A stretch of DNA of 17,630 bases. It comes from Pseudomonadota bacterium. Lineage in GTDB: Bacteria; Pseudomonadota; Alphaproteobacteria; Rhizobiales; Hyphomicrobiaceae. Both the position numbers and the translations under genes were made by a program. Below are positions 1 to 7,203 of this stretch, in pieces (within the stretch, counting starts at the first letter, position 1; each line of letters opens with the position of its first letter). The stretch lies in contig JAEZAW010000161.1 in assembly GCA_023430315.1 (NCBI GenBank), positions 1 to 17,630 of the forward strand, read 5' to 3'. The notes under the pieces were generated by a model, which saw nothing but the letters and a program-made list of their open reading frames with translations, had not been told where the DNA came from and did no database searches.

Positions 1-95
1 CCCAGACCCTCCCGCCTTTATGGACTTGGAATGCGCTGCAAGCGTCAGCTTCCCTTCATGAGGGCTGCTGATGCGTTTGCCGCGAACACCAAAAC

Positions 96-171
96 AAGTA
101 AAAGACGGGGGTTCGGGGGTGTCCCCCGAGCGGGTTACAGGGCGGCAGCTCTGTTCGTGCCGAAGGCACGA
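96..171 (-). repeat. Composite hairpin 3'-end element, copy A
   Basis: Directly after the stop of the AEC transporter (minus strand) comes a 7-bp stem with a 3-nt loop (155-161/165-171). About 25 nt further on is a second perfect 7-bp G/C-rich stem (113-119/123-129), then an ACCCCCGTC segment and a T-rich run (TCTTTTACTTGTTTT, minus strand). The layout and several blocks of sequence match copy B at 15043-15121, which also follows a minus-strand stop codon. I read it as a dispersed structured element that has become, or acts as, a transcription terminator. The T run is separated from the stem by about 9 nt, so classical intrinsic termination is uncertain. Confidence 0.55.
113..129 (-). terminator. 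Probable terminator stem of the AEC transporter gene
   Basis: Perfect inverted repeat: 7-bp arms 113-119 and 123-129 with a TGT/ACA loop. On the minus strand it is followed after a short C-rich spacer by a T-rich stretch. It lies about 45 nt beyond the transporter stop codon. Confidence 0.45.
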
Positions 172-1131
172 TCAAACCCGCACCGGCAATCCCAATGCCT
201 GCAGGATCGCGAGGGTCGCGGTGACGCTCAGCACGGCAATGACCGTGCTCACGGCAACGGCTGCAGAGACGGAGCCGACGGCACGTTCGTAGCGCGACGC
301 GAAGATGAAGGCGTTGGCGCCGACCGGCATGCAGGTGAAGACAGCAAGAACACCTGCCCAGACCGGCGTGAGCTCGAAAACGAACAATCCGAGCCATAGC
401 ATCACGGCCGGAATTGCGATCAGCTTCAGCACGACAATCAGCAGCAGGGTCGGCGTCTGGCCTGCGAGCTTGTAGCGCGCAAGCGTCATGCCGAGCGCGG
501 TCAGCGAGACGGGGATGGCGGCACCGCCGAGCAGCACGATCAGCTTGTCGAGGACTTCCGGCAAGCCGAAGCCGCTCCAGCGCCAGAGCGTACCGATAAT
601 GACGGCCGCGATGATCGGATTGCGCACGAGATCGAGCACGGTGCGCGCGGTCGAGGCGAGCGAGCCGCTGCCGATGCCGCGCAACGTCAACTCCATGTGC
701 AGCGTGCCGAGCATCCAGAGCAGGACCGAGTCGCACGTGACGAGTATGGCGACCGGCGTTGCGGCTTCGGGGCCGAAAGCCGAGAGAATCACGGGAATGC
801 CGAGCAGAAGGCCATTACCGAACGTGCTGGCAAAGGCGACGGCCGGCGCGTCGGCGGCGGGTCGGCGCAGCGCGAGGAACGTCGCGAGACTTGCGACGAT
901 CCAGATAACGGCGACGCCCGCAGCGTAAGCGCCCGCAAGCAGCCACGGCGATTGCGCGGGTGGCGCCATGGTCGCCATGGCGCGGAACAGCAATGCAGGA
1001 ATGAGGATCTTGAAGGCGAACTCGCTCAGCAGCGGCCCGGCTGCGTCCGGTATGTAGCGCACGCGGTTCGCGCACCAGCCGATGGCGATCAGCCCGAACA
1101 CGGGCGCGACAAGCATGAAGATCGCGAGCAT
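172..1131 (-). CDS. AEC-family (auxin efflux carrier type) membrane transporter
   Basis: Integral membrane protein of 319 residues, matching the usual AEC length of about 310-320. Members move small organic acids or related solutes, but the substrate cannot be read from sequence. The N terminus (FMLVAPVFGLIAIGWCANR) is typical, and about ten hydrophobic segments follow, split by a polar central loop. The start is set at the ATG at 1131, with an ATG at 1116 as alternative; the longer reading frame up to 1263 is rejected because it translates the GC-rich repeat. It lies 186 bp downstream of glyS on the same strand. The intervening inverted repeat makes cotranscription doubtful. Family call is firm from hydrophobicity and motif style; specificity is unknown. 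Confidence 0.85.
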   Translation of the reverse strand: MLAIFMLVAPVFGLIAIGWCANRVRYIPDAAGPLLSEFAFKILIPALLFRAMATMAPPAQSPWLLAGAYAAGVAVIWIVASLATFLALRRPAADAPAVAFASTFGNGLLLGIPVILSAFGPEAATPVAILVTCDSVLLWMLGTLHMELTLRGIGSGSLASTARTVLDLVRNPIIAAVIIGTLWRWSGFGLPEVLDKLIVLLGGAAIPVSLTALGMTLARYKLAGQTPTLLLIVVLKLIAIPAVMLWLGLFVFELTPVWAGVLAVFTCMPVGANAFIFASRYERAVGSVSAAVAVSTVIAVLSVTATLAILQALGLPVRV

Positions 1132-1173
1132 TGCCGCTCCGAGAGAGATGCTGAGATCTGGATGAGAGCGCAA

Positions 1174-1275
1174 TCCCCCTCCCCCTTGTGGGGAGGGGTT
1201 AGGGGTGGGGGGAACCCCGACAGCTATTGTTCTGCAATCCCACCCTCCTAACCTCCCCCACAAGGGGGGAGGAAC
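1174..1275. repeat. GC-rich inverted repeat (REP/BIME-like) between glyS and the AEC gene
   Basis: Two roughly 38-bp imperfect inverted copies (about 1174-1213 and 1236-1275) flank a 22-nt spacer. Each arm is itself a hairpin: in the left arm a perfect 9-bp CCCCTCCCC/GGGGAGGGG stem encloses a 5-nt loop, and the right arm has the equivalent stem around CACAAG. The arms share CCCCTTGTGGGG and a GGTTAGG block. The arrangement resembles intergenic REP-type or MITE-type palindromes. Read as protein it gives Pro/Gly-rich strings (PNPSPQGGGG), a common source of false N-terminal extensions. It may also act as a transcript-stabilising or terminating structure after glyS. Confidence 0.75.
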
Positions 1276-1317
1276 CGCGTTTGTGTTTGTTGCGTCGGTT
1301 TTTCCCTGACCCGAAGG

Positions 1318-3435
1318 CTATCCCGCGATCTTGGAGAAGTCGGCGACGCCGAGTGTGGCAGCGCGGATCTGCGAGAGCAGGCGCAGGCGATTGACGCGCA
1401 GCTTTGGATCGTCCGCGTTGACGGTCACCTGATCGAAGAAGTCGTCGACAGGCTTGCGCAACTCGGCGAGCGCGTTCATGGCGCCGGTGAAGTTCTCGAC
1501 AGCGATGGCGGCGACCGTGTCCTGCTTCACGCTCTCGATGGCAGCGGCGAGTGTGTTCTCGGCCTTGGCTTCGAGCAGCTTGATCTCGTACTCGCCGGTG
1601 TAGCTCGTCTTGTCCTTCTTCTCCTCGATGGTGAGGATGTTCGAGGCGCGTTTCACGCCCGCGAGCAGGTTCGCGCCGTCGTCAGTCTTGAGGAAGGCAT
1701 CCAGCGCCTCGACGCGCTTCACGATCAGCGCGAGGTCATCCTGTCCGCCGAGCGCGAACACGGCGTCGATGAGATCATGCCGCGCGCCCTTCTCGCGCAG
1801 ATGCACCTTCAGGCGATCGGCGAAGAAGGAGAGGAGGTCAACGACTTCTTGATGAACTTTCCCTTCACCCCAAGCAACTAAGCCAACACCGGTAGCCTTG
1901 ATCGACTTGTCCACGAGGTCAACTGCGACTTCCATCGTTGGCACTAGCCGAAGTCGCAGGTCATTCTCCAGGACAATGCGGATGACGCCGAGCGCTGCGC
2001 GTCTCAACTGATACGGATCGCCCGAGCCTGTCGGCTTCTCGCCGATGGCCCAGAAACCAACGAGCGTGTCGAGCTTGTCGGCAAGCGCCACCGCAATCGC
2101 CGTCGCATCGCCCTCGCTCTCCAGCGGCACCGTGTCGGACGGCCCCTTGGGCTTGTAGTGCAGCTCGATGGCGCGCGCGATCTCGGGCTTGGTGCCGGCC
2201 TTCTCGGCGTAGTACCGCCCCATCAGTCCCTGCAACTCCGGGAACTCGCCGACCATGCCCGATACGAGATCGGCCTTGGCGAGCTGCGCCGCACGGCGTG
2301 CATCCTCGGGCACCGCATCGACGGCGCCGGCAATCTGGAAGGCCAGCTCCGCAATGCGCTCGACGCGATCCTTCTGGCTGCCGAGCTTCTCGTGGAAGGT
2401 GATGCCTTCGAGCGCGAGCGCCATCTCATCGAGCGGGCGTTTGAGATCCTGCTCCCAGAAGAAGCGGGCATCGCTCAGCCGCGCGCGGATGACCTTCTCG
2501 TTGCCCGAGACGATCTGCTTACCGCCGTCGGCCGCGATGAGGTTCGACACGGCGAGAAAGCGGTTCGCGAGCTTTCCTGTCTTCGGATCACGCAGCGAGA
2601 AGCACTTCTGATGCGCCTTCATGGACGTGATGAGGCACTCGGCCGGCACTTCGAGGAAAGCTTCGTCGAAGTGGCCCATGAGCACCGTCGGCCATTCTGT
2701 GAGACCGGCGTTCTCCGCGAGCAGCGCGTCGTCGGCGACCAGCTCCAGCTTGTGCTTCTTCGCCAGCGCCTCGGCCTGCTCGCGGATCATCTCCGCGCGC
2801 TCTGGCGCGGGCAGCAGCACTTTGGCCTCGCGCAGCTTCGTGCCGTAGTCCTCGAAGCTCGTGATGGTGAAAGGCGTATTGCCGTGGAAGCGGTGGCCGC
2901 GCGTCGTGTTCGACGCTTCGACGCCGGCCCATGCGAACGGCACGACCTTGCCGCCGAGCAGGCAGAGAATGCCATGCAGCGGACGCACCCATGTTTCTGG
3001 CCGGCTGCCCCAACGCTGGGACTTCGGCCAGGGGAATTTTTCCAGCACGGCCGGCACGACCTCGGCGATGATCTCCGATGCTGCGCGGCCCGGCTTCTCG
3101 ATCTTCGCGACGTAGTAGTCGCCCTTCTTGTCGCTGACGACGGTCGCCTCGCCGATCGAAGCGAGGCCCGCGGCCTTGAGGAAGCCGGCGATCGCCTGCT
3201 CGGGTGCGCCGACGCGCGGGCCTTTGCGCTCATCCGAGATCGCCGGCGAGCGCGCAGCGATGTCCTTCACGACGAGCGTCAGGCGACGTGGCGTCGAGAA
3301 GCTCATGGCTGTGCCCACGGCGAGGCCGGTCGTGGCGAGACCTTCGAGGACGAGGCGCTTCAGATCCTCCGCCGCACGCACCTGCATGCGCGCTGGAATT
3401 TATTCGGAGAACAGCTCGAGCAAAAGTTCAGACAT
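1318..3435 (-). CDS. glyS: Glycyl-tRNA synthetase beta subunit, interrupted by in-frame TAA at codon 12
   Basis: Beta subunit of the heterotetrameric bacterial GlyRS, which charges tRNA-Gly in the cytoplasm together with GlyQ. Family landmarks include the SGNEKVIRARLSDARFF block (about residues 311-326) and KLDTLVGFWAIGEKPTGSGD followed by the PYQLRRAALGV block; the C-terminal anticodon-binding region runs to the end. The natural start appears to be the ATG at 3433-3435, 15 nt after the preceding gene, giving MSELLLELFSE, then TAA (3400-3402), then IPARMQ. This is the conserved family start (expected ...FSEEIPARMQ) with a Glu codon changed to stop. Downstream, 689 codons are open from ATG 3387. 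That ATG has no visible ribosome-binding site, so re-initiation there would give a protein lacking its first beta strand. Otherwise length (705 codons) and conservation look normal. Confidence 0.9.
3400..3402 (-). other. In-frame nonsense codon (TAA) in the glyS N-terminal motif
   Basis: Reading from ATG 3435 on the minus strand, codon 12 is TAA, flanked by GAA (Glu11) and ATT (Ile13). The conserved family motif has two consecutive Glu residues here. A single base difference (plus-strand A at 3402 where C would give GAA) explains the stop. There is no frameshift, since the frame is the same on both sides. Confidence 0.85.
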
Positions 3436-3450
3436 GGGATTTGCGCCGCG

Positions 3451-3801
3451 TCACTGCGGGTTGATGCCGAGCTGCACGCCGAGTAGATGCAGCACATAAA
3501 TGGTCGCGCCGATGATGCCGAGCACGAGCAGCACGCGGATCAGCGGCAGCATTTCCTGCAGCATGTTGCCGATCACGTAGCTGATGAACCAACCGAGCGC
3601 GCCGCCACCGATCAGGCCTGCGAAAGCAACGCCGAGCCCGCCGGTATTGAAGCCGAACCACGCGCCGATCGCCGCCAGAGACAAAATCCCGAGCAGACTG
3701 ACTGTGGAGAAAATTCGCATCCACAGCGGCGGCATTTTGGGAGCGCGCGGCTGCTTGGGCCTGGCTTCCTCTTTCCCGCGCTTTGCTCTTGAAGTGCTCA
3801 T
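3451..3801 (-). CDS. Small three-helix membrane protein encoded between glyQ and glyS
   Basis: Unrecognised protein of 116 residues. The N terminus is basic and polar (1-29, Lys/Arg/Pro rich). Three hydrophobic segments follow at about 30-50, 54-78 (Gly-rich, GLIGGGALGWF) and 85-108. The start is the ATG at 3801, which overlaps the glyQ stop as ATGA and so suggests translational coupling; the open frame upstream to 3945 lies inside glyQ. glyS begins 15 nt after its stop. It is evidently cotranscribed with both synthetase subunits, yet nothing in it suggests a role in tRNA charging. Gly-rich helices could pack as an oligomer in the inner membrane, but that is inference. Confidence 0.8.
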   Translation of the reverse strand: MSTSRAKRGKEEARPKQPRAPKMPPLWMRIFSTVSLLGILSLAAIGAWFGFNTGGLGVAFAGLIGGGALGWFISYVIGNMLQEMLPLIRVLLVLGIIGATIYVLHLLGVQLGINPQ

Positions 3802-4757
3802 GCGCTGCCTCCCTCGGTCTGCAGCCACGCGCCACAGCACGCTTTCGCCAGCTCGCGCACGCGCAGAATGTAGCTCTGTCGCTCCGTCACGGAGATCACG
3901 CCGCGCGCGTCGAGCAGATTGAAAATGTGCGAGGCCTTGATGCACTGATCATAGGCCGGCAGTGCCATCAGATGCCTAGCGCCGCTCTGTCCCTTCGCAA
4001 GCAGCGACTGGCATTCGCCCTCGGCATCCTTGAAGTGACGGAGCAGCAGCTCGGTATCGGCGTACTCGAAATTGAAGCGCGAGTACTCCTGTTCGGCCTG
4101 CAGGAAGATATCGCCGTACGTGAGCTTGCGCGCGTCGTTGCGGCCATTGAAATTCAGATCGTACACGCGGTCGACGCCCTGCACGTACGTGGCGAGGCGC
4201 TCGAGGCCATAAGTGATCTCGCCCGAGACGGGATTGCAGTCGAAGCCGCCGACCTGCTGGAAGTACGTGAACTGCGTCACCTCCATGCCATTGCACCACA
4301 CTTCCCAGCCGAGACCCCAGGCGCCGAGCGTCGGGCTCTCCCAGTCGTCCTCGACGAAACGGATGTCGTTGACCGAGGTGTCGATGCCGATGGCATCGAG
4401 GCTCTTGAGATACAGATCCAGGATGTCCGGCGGTGATGGCTTCATGATCACCTGGAACTGATAGTAGTGCTGCATCCGGTTCGGATTCTCGCCGTAGCGA
4501 CCATCCTTCGGCCGGCGCGAGGGCTGCACGTAGGCAGCATTCCAGGCCTTGGGGCCGAGCGCGCGCAGCGTCGTCGCGGGATGAAACGTGCCGGCGCCCA
4601 CCTCCATGTCATAGGGCTGCAGGACGACACAGCCCTGCGCGCCCCAGAACTGCTGGAGCGTCAGGATCAGATCCTGGAACGAATGGCGCGGATCGAGTGC
4701 GCCCGGCAATGCGGTCGCGGTTTCGGAGGGCGACCTTTTCACAGTCGACTGAGGCAT
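3798..4757 (-). CDS. glyQ: Glycyl-tRNA synthetase alpha subunit
   Basis: Alpha subunit of the tetrameric GlyRS. It carries the class II catalytic core that activates glycine with ATP, and works with GlyS. Clear family blocks: the HSFQDLILTLQQFWGAQGC start of the catalytic domain, QPYDMEVGAGTFHPATTLRA, YVQPSRRPKDGRYGENPNR and QHYYQFQVIMKP, then a central region ending in the LDARGVISVTERQSYILRVR segment. Length 319 residues is slightly above the usual 300 because of a variable N-terminal stretch. The ATG at 4757 is preferred; a GTG at 4772 in frame is possible, and neither has a strong ribosome-binding site. It is first in the operon, its stop overlaps the next start, and a candidate promoter lies just upstream. 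Confidence 0.95.
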   Translation of the reverse strand: MPQSTVKRSPSETATALPGALDPRHSFQDLILTLQQFWGAQGCVVLQPYDMEVGAGTFHPATTLRALGPKAWNAAYVQPSRRPKDGRYGENPNRMQHYYQFQVIMKPSPPDILDLYLKSLDAIGIDTSVNDIRFVEDDWESPTLGAWGLGWEVWCNGMEVTQFTYFQQVGGFDCNPVSGEITYGLERLATYVQGVDRVYDLNFNGRNDARKLTYGDIFLQAEQEYSRFNFEYADTELLLRHFKDAEGECQSLLAKGQSGARHLMALPAYDQCIKASHIFNLLDARGVISVTERQSYILRVRELAKACCGAWLQTEGGSA

Positions 4758-4799
4758 GGCCACGGATTTCACTAAGTCAGGGGCTATCGGTCTGGGCGC

Positions 4800-4827
4800 A
4801 ATATACGCATTCCGGGCTTCACGTCAT
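4800..4827 (-). promoter_or_regulatory. Candidate sigma70-type promoter of the glyQ operon
   Basis: On the minus strand, ATGACG (4822-4827) and TATATT (4800-4805) are separated by 16 nt, resembling -35 and -10 boxes. The -10 box lies about 40 nt upstream of the preferred glyQ start. The position in the only gap upstream of the operon supports it. The match is by eye only. Confidence 0.4.
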
Positions 4828-4889
4828 TAAGCATTCAGCCTGGGGTTCCGACGCCTGGCGGCGGGGAAAGCGGGAGGGAAGGCCAACTC

Positions 4890-5255
4890 ATGGAAATCGT
4901 GAGCTGGATCGGTTGGCTCGCGGCAGCACTGGCGGGCTGGATCTGGTCCATTGCCTGGCTGCTCATCGGCGGCTGGGTCTCGACGCTCCTGCAGATTCTT
5001 CTGATCGTCTTCCTGGTCTTCGCCTTCAAGTACGGCTGGCGCCGCGCACCGCTCGAGATGGTGCAGCGCGTGCGGCCCGTAGGTGGCTGGCTCTGGCGCT
5101 GGATCACGTCGCGCGAGCTACGTCCCGCTTACGAAAGCGGCTCAGGCATACCCGAGGTGCGCATCGTCCGCGTCAAGGAGTTCGGCGACGTCAATCTCTC
5201 CAGCCTGCTCAACGTGATCATGTTGGCAGGGCTGGGATTGCTCTGGGCGCTGTGA
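4890..5255 (+). CDS. Small Trp-rich membrane protein, function unknown
   Basis: 121-residue protein with no family I can name. Residues 1-48 are strongly hydrophobic and Trp-rich, best read as two adjacent membrane helices (about 5-27 and 29-48). A basic amphipathic middle follows (KYGWRRAP, WRWITSREL), and a hydrophobic C-terminal segment covers about 103-121. The ATG at 4890 has a good purine-rich ribosome-binding region (GGGAGGGAAGG) about 8 nt upstream, which supports a genuinely translated gene. It is divergent from glyQ, and its 3' end faces the bamE 3' end across only 19 bp. It is likely transcribed alone. Confidence 0.7.
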   Translation: MEIVSWIGWLAAALAGWIWSIAWLLIGGWVSTLLQILLIVFLVFAFKYGWRRAPLEMVQRVRPVGGWLWRWITSRELRPAYESGSGIPEVRIVRVKEFGDVNLSSLLNVIMLAGLGLLWAL

Positions 5256-5274
5256 GGCGGGACTCGCTCGGCGA

Positions 5275-5760
5275 TCAGTAGTTGGCGAGCGGGTTGACCG
5301 GACCGATGCCGCGCAGGATCTGGCCGATGAGGCCCTGATCACGCGATTGGCTCGGCGTCTCACGCTTCACGTAGTCGAAGATCTTGCCGTCCTTGCGCCC
5401 GTACTGAGCGACGCGATCCACGGTGCCGACGGGATTGAAGTAGACCGCGAGCACCTTCCGGTCCGTCTCGGTCGGCTTCATGAACGCCATCTGTTGGGTG
5501 GTGCTGGAAATGTAGTAGTAGGCCATGCCGCCGGAGATGGACGACGTCGTATCGGGTGTACCGAGTGCGAGGCGCACGGCGTCCTGGCTCATGCCGGGCT
5601 GGACCTGCTGCAGGTCACTCTCCTGGAAATGATGGCCGTGCGTCATGGTCGTCGGCGAACAGGCGCCGACACCGACCGCGAGTGCTGCAATGAGCGCGCC
5701 GATGGCCGGCAGCCGCAAACCTGAACGGGCAGGAAGGCGAGAAACGTGTTGGCTCGTCAT
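5275..5760 (-). CDS. bamE: Outer membrane protein assembly factor BamE (SmpA/OmlA family lipoprotein)
   Basis: Accessory lipoprotein of the BAM complex, which folds beta-barrel proteins into the outer membrane; it faces the periplasm. The 161-residue product begins with a basic stretch and hydrophobic segment ending in a lipobox-like VGAC with Cys34 as the acylated residue. The SmpA/OmlA domain follows: VQPGMSQDAVRLALGTPD, then the AYYYISS strand, VLAVYFNP and VAQYG, ending with the KIFDYVKRETPS extension common in alphaproteobacteria. The ATG at 5760 is chosen because it begins the signal peptide directly; the frame is open to 5868 but adds non-signal sequence. It is divergent from the cytochrome bc1 chaperone gene across about 250 bp. 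Confidence 0.9.
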   Translation of the reverse strand: MTSQHVSRLPARSGLRLPAIGALIAALAVGVGACSPTTMTHGHHFQESDLQQVQPGMSQDAVRLALGTPDTTSSISGGMAYYYISSTTQQMAFMKPTETDRKVLAVYFNPVGTVDRVAQYGRKDGKIFDYVKRETPSQSRDQGLIGQILRGIGPVNPLANY

Positions 5761-6011
5761 AACCCCATGCTCCCCCGAGCTGCTCCCCGCCTGCTGGCCG
5801 TGCCCCGGTGTGTATGTCGTGAGCGCCGGCTCCGCATTGCCGAATCGCCCCCGTGCCGACCTTGACATCCGCCTAGCGTGGCCATCTTACACTGGCAATG
5901 CGACGGAGTCCTCGTTTCCCCGTTTGATTGCCGGGCTGGCCAACCCGGTCCGGGTGTGCTCAAACCCCCTCAAAGGCACATTCAACACGTCTTCGGAGAC
6001 CTTTGAAAGCA

Positions 6012-6593
6012 ATGCCCTCTGCCCCGTCCCCCGCGAAATCGTTTTGGTCGAGCTTCTCGTCTCTGACCCGGCGGGCGCCGCAGCAGCGTGCAGGTCAGAG
6101 CCTGTACGAGGGAATTGTGGCACAAGCGCGCTCCGAGCCCTTCTACCGCGATCATGGTGTGCCCGATACGGTGCACGGGCGCTTCGAAATGATCGTGCTG
6201 CATACGGCACTTGTGGTTGGGCGCCTGGGTCGCGAAGGCGATGCAGGACAACAGACGGGGCGGGCCATGCTCGAGGCCTTCGTCTCGGACATGGATGATG
6301 CCTGCCGCCGCCTCGGTATCGGCGATATGGGCGTGCCTCGCCATGTGAAGAAGGCAGCCGTGGCCGTGCTCGAGCGTGGCAATGCCTATCGCGCGGCCAT
6401 TGCAGCTGACACTGATGGGGACGCGCTTGCGGGCGTGTTGGCTGCGGAAATCTGGCAAGCGCCCGATGCCATTACGGATGGCGCGCGCGCTCTCGCGGCG
6501 TACGTGCGCCGCGCTGTCGCGTCCTTGGAAGCGCAGGACGGCGCAAGCCTCGTTGCCGGCGAGGTTGCCTTTCCCGAGCCTCTGGCGCACTGA
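6012..6593 (+). CDS. Ubiquinol-cytochrome c chaperone family protein (Cbp3/UQCC1-like)
   Basis: 193-residue protein of the family that includes mitochondrial Cbp3/UQCC1, which helps cytochrome b assemble into complex III. The bacterial role is presumed to be similar. Family-like features are SLYEGIVAQARSEPFY, the DTVHGRFEMIVLHTALVVGR block, and a helical region with DMDDACRRLGIGDMGVPRHV and NAYRAA. The ATG at 6012 puts a polar 40-residue leader before the domain; a longer frame to 5928 lacks support. The next gene starts 11 nt after its stop with AGGAGG overlapping that stop, so the two are an operon. This order (BamE divergent, chaperone, DUF177) is one I recall from other Hyphomicrobiales. 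Confidence 0.85.
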   Translation: MPSAPSPAKSFWSSFSSLTRRAPQQRAGQSLYEGIVAQARSEPFYRDHGVPDTVHGRFEMIVLHTALVVGRLGREGDAGQQTGRAMLEAFVSDMDDACRRLGIGDMGVPRHVKKAAVAVLERGNAYRAAIAADTDGDALAGVLAAEIWQAPDAITDGARALAAYVRRAVASLEAQDGASLVAGEVAFPEPLAH

Positions 6594-6604
6594 GGAGGTC
6601 GAGC

Positions 6605-7120
6605 ATGAACGCGATCATCGACTGGACGCACGAGACGCGCGCCATTCCCGAAGCTGGGCTCGATGTGACGCGCGAAGCCAAGGAAGAAACGCGCGTTGCG
6701 CTCGCCGAGGCGCTCGGCATCGACGCCTGCACGCGCCTCGTCGCGCGCTACACGATCAAGCATTTCGAGTCCGGTCGTTTCGAGCTGCACGGAACCGCGG
6801 AGATGGAAGCTCAGCAGACGTGCGTTGTCACGCTGGCACCGCTCGCACGCACCTATCGCGTGCGGCTCGACGTGGCGTACTGGCCGGCGGAGCTGTTGGG
6901 CAACGGACCGGGCGCGGACATCGACAGTCTTGCCGATGATCCCGAGCCGATCGAGGACGGTCGCCTGGATGTGGGGCGCGTCATCTACGAGGAACTGGCG
7001 AGCACCATCGATCCCTTCCCGCGCAGCGACGACGCCACCTTCGAGTGGAAGGAAGAGCAAGCGCCCGCGCGCGACAACCCGTTCGCCGCGTTGGAAAAAC
7101 TCAAGCGGCCCAATAATTGA
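6605..7120 (+). CDS. DUF177 / YceD family protein
   Basis: 171-residue member of the DUF177/YceD family, which in other bacteria is linked to 23S rRNA accumulation and is often encoded with rpmF and plsX. Seen here: the central CVVTLAPL segment, where many homologues have a second Cys that is absent here; the acidic IEDGRLDVGRVIYEELA block followed by TIDPFPR; and the NPFAALEKLK C-terminal tail. AGGAGG ends 6 nt before the ATG, and the upstream chaperone gene is 11 nt away, so it is the second gene of that operon. Neither rpmF nor plsX follows in this window; an S49 peptidase gene takes that position. Confidence 0.85.
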   Translation: MNAIIDWTHETRAIPEAGLDVTREAKEETRVALAEALGIDACTRLVARYTIKHFESGRFELHGTAEMEAQQTCVVTLAPLARTYRVRLDVAYWPAELLGNGPGADIDSLADDPEPIEDGRLDVGRVIYEELASTIDPFPRSDDATFEWKEEQAPARDNPFAALEKLKRPNN

Positions 7121-7203
7121 CCTGCTTGTAAGTCCCTGCTTGGCGACCATATCTAGCGACATCGTCCGGCGACGCCCGGATCCTATCGACTGTCGAGGTC
7201 CTG

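Noticed and set aside
1..61. Possible C-terminal end of a plus-strand gene entering from the left edge (stop TGA at 59-61)
   Set aside because: About 20 codons only, with no recognisable motif; more than one frame is open at the edge.
1132..1263. 44-residue N-terminal extension of the AEC transporter
   Set aside because: It translates the GC-rich inverted repeat and precedes the normal family N terminus.
3385..3435. Frameshift as the cause of the glyS interruption
   Set aside because: The reading frame is identical before and after the stop, so a substitution, not an indel, explains it.
2158..3486. 442-codon plus-strand open frame opposite glyS
   Set aside because: Antisense shadow of a well-conserved GC-rich gene; the translation is Arg/Leu/Ala-rich with no recognisable domain.
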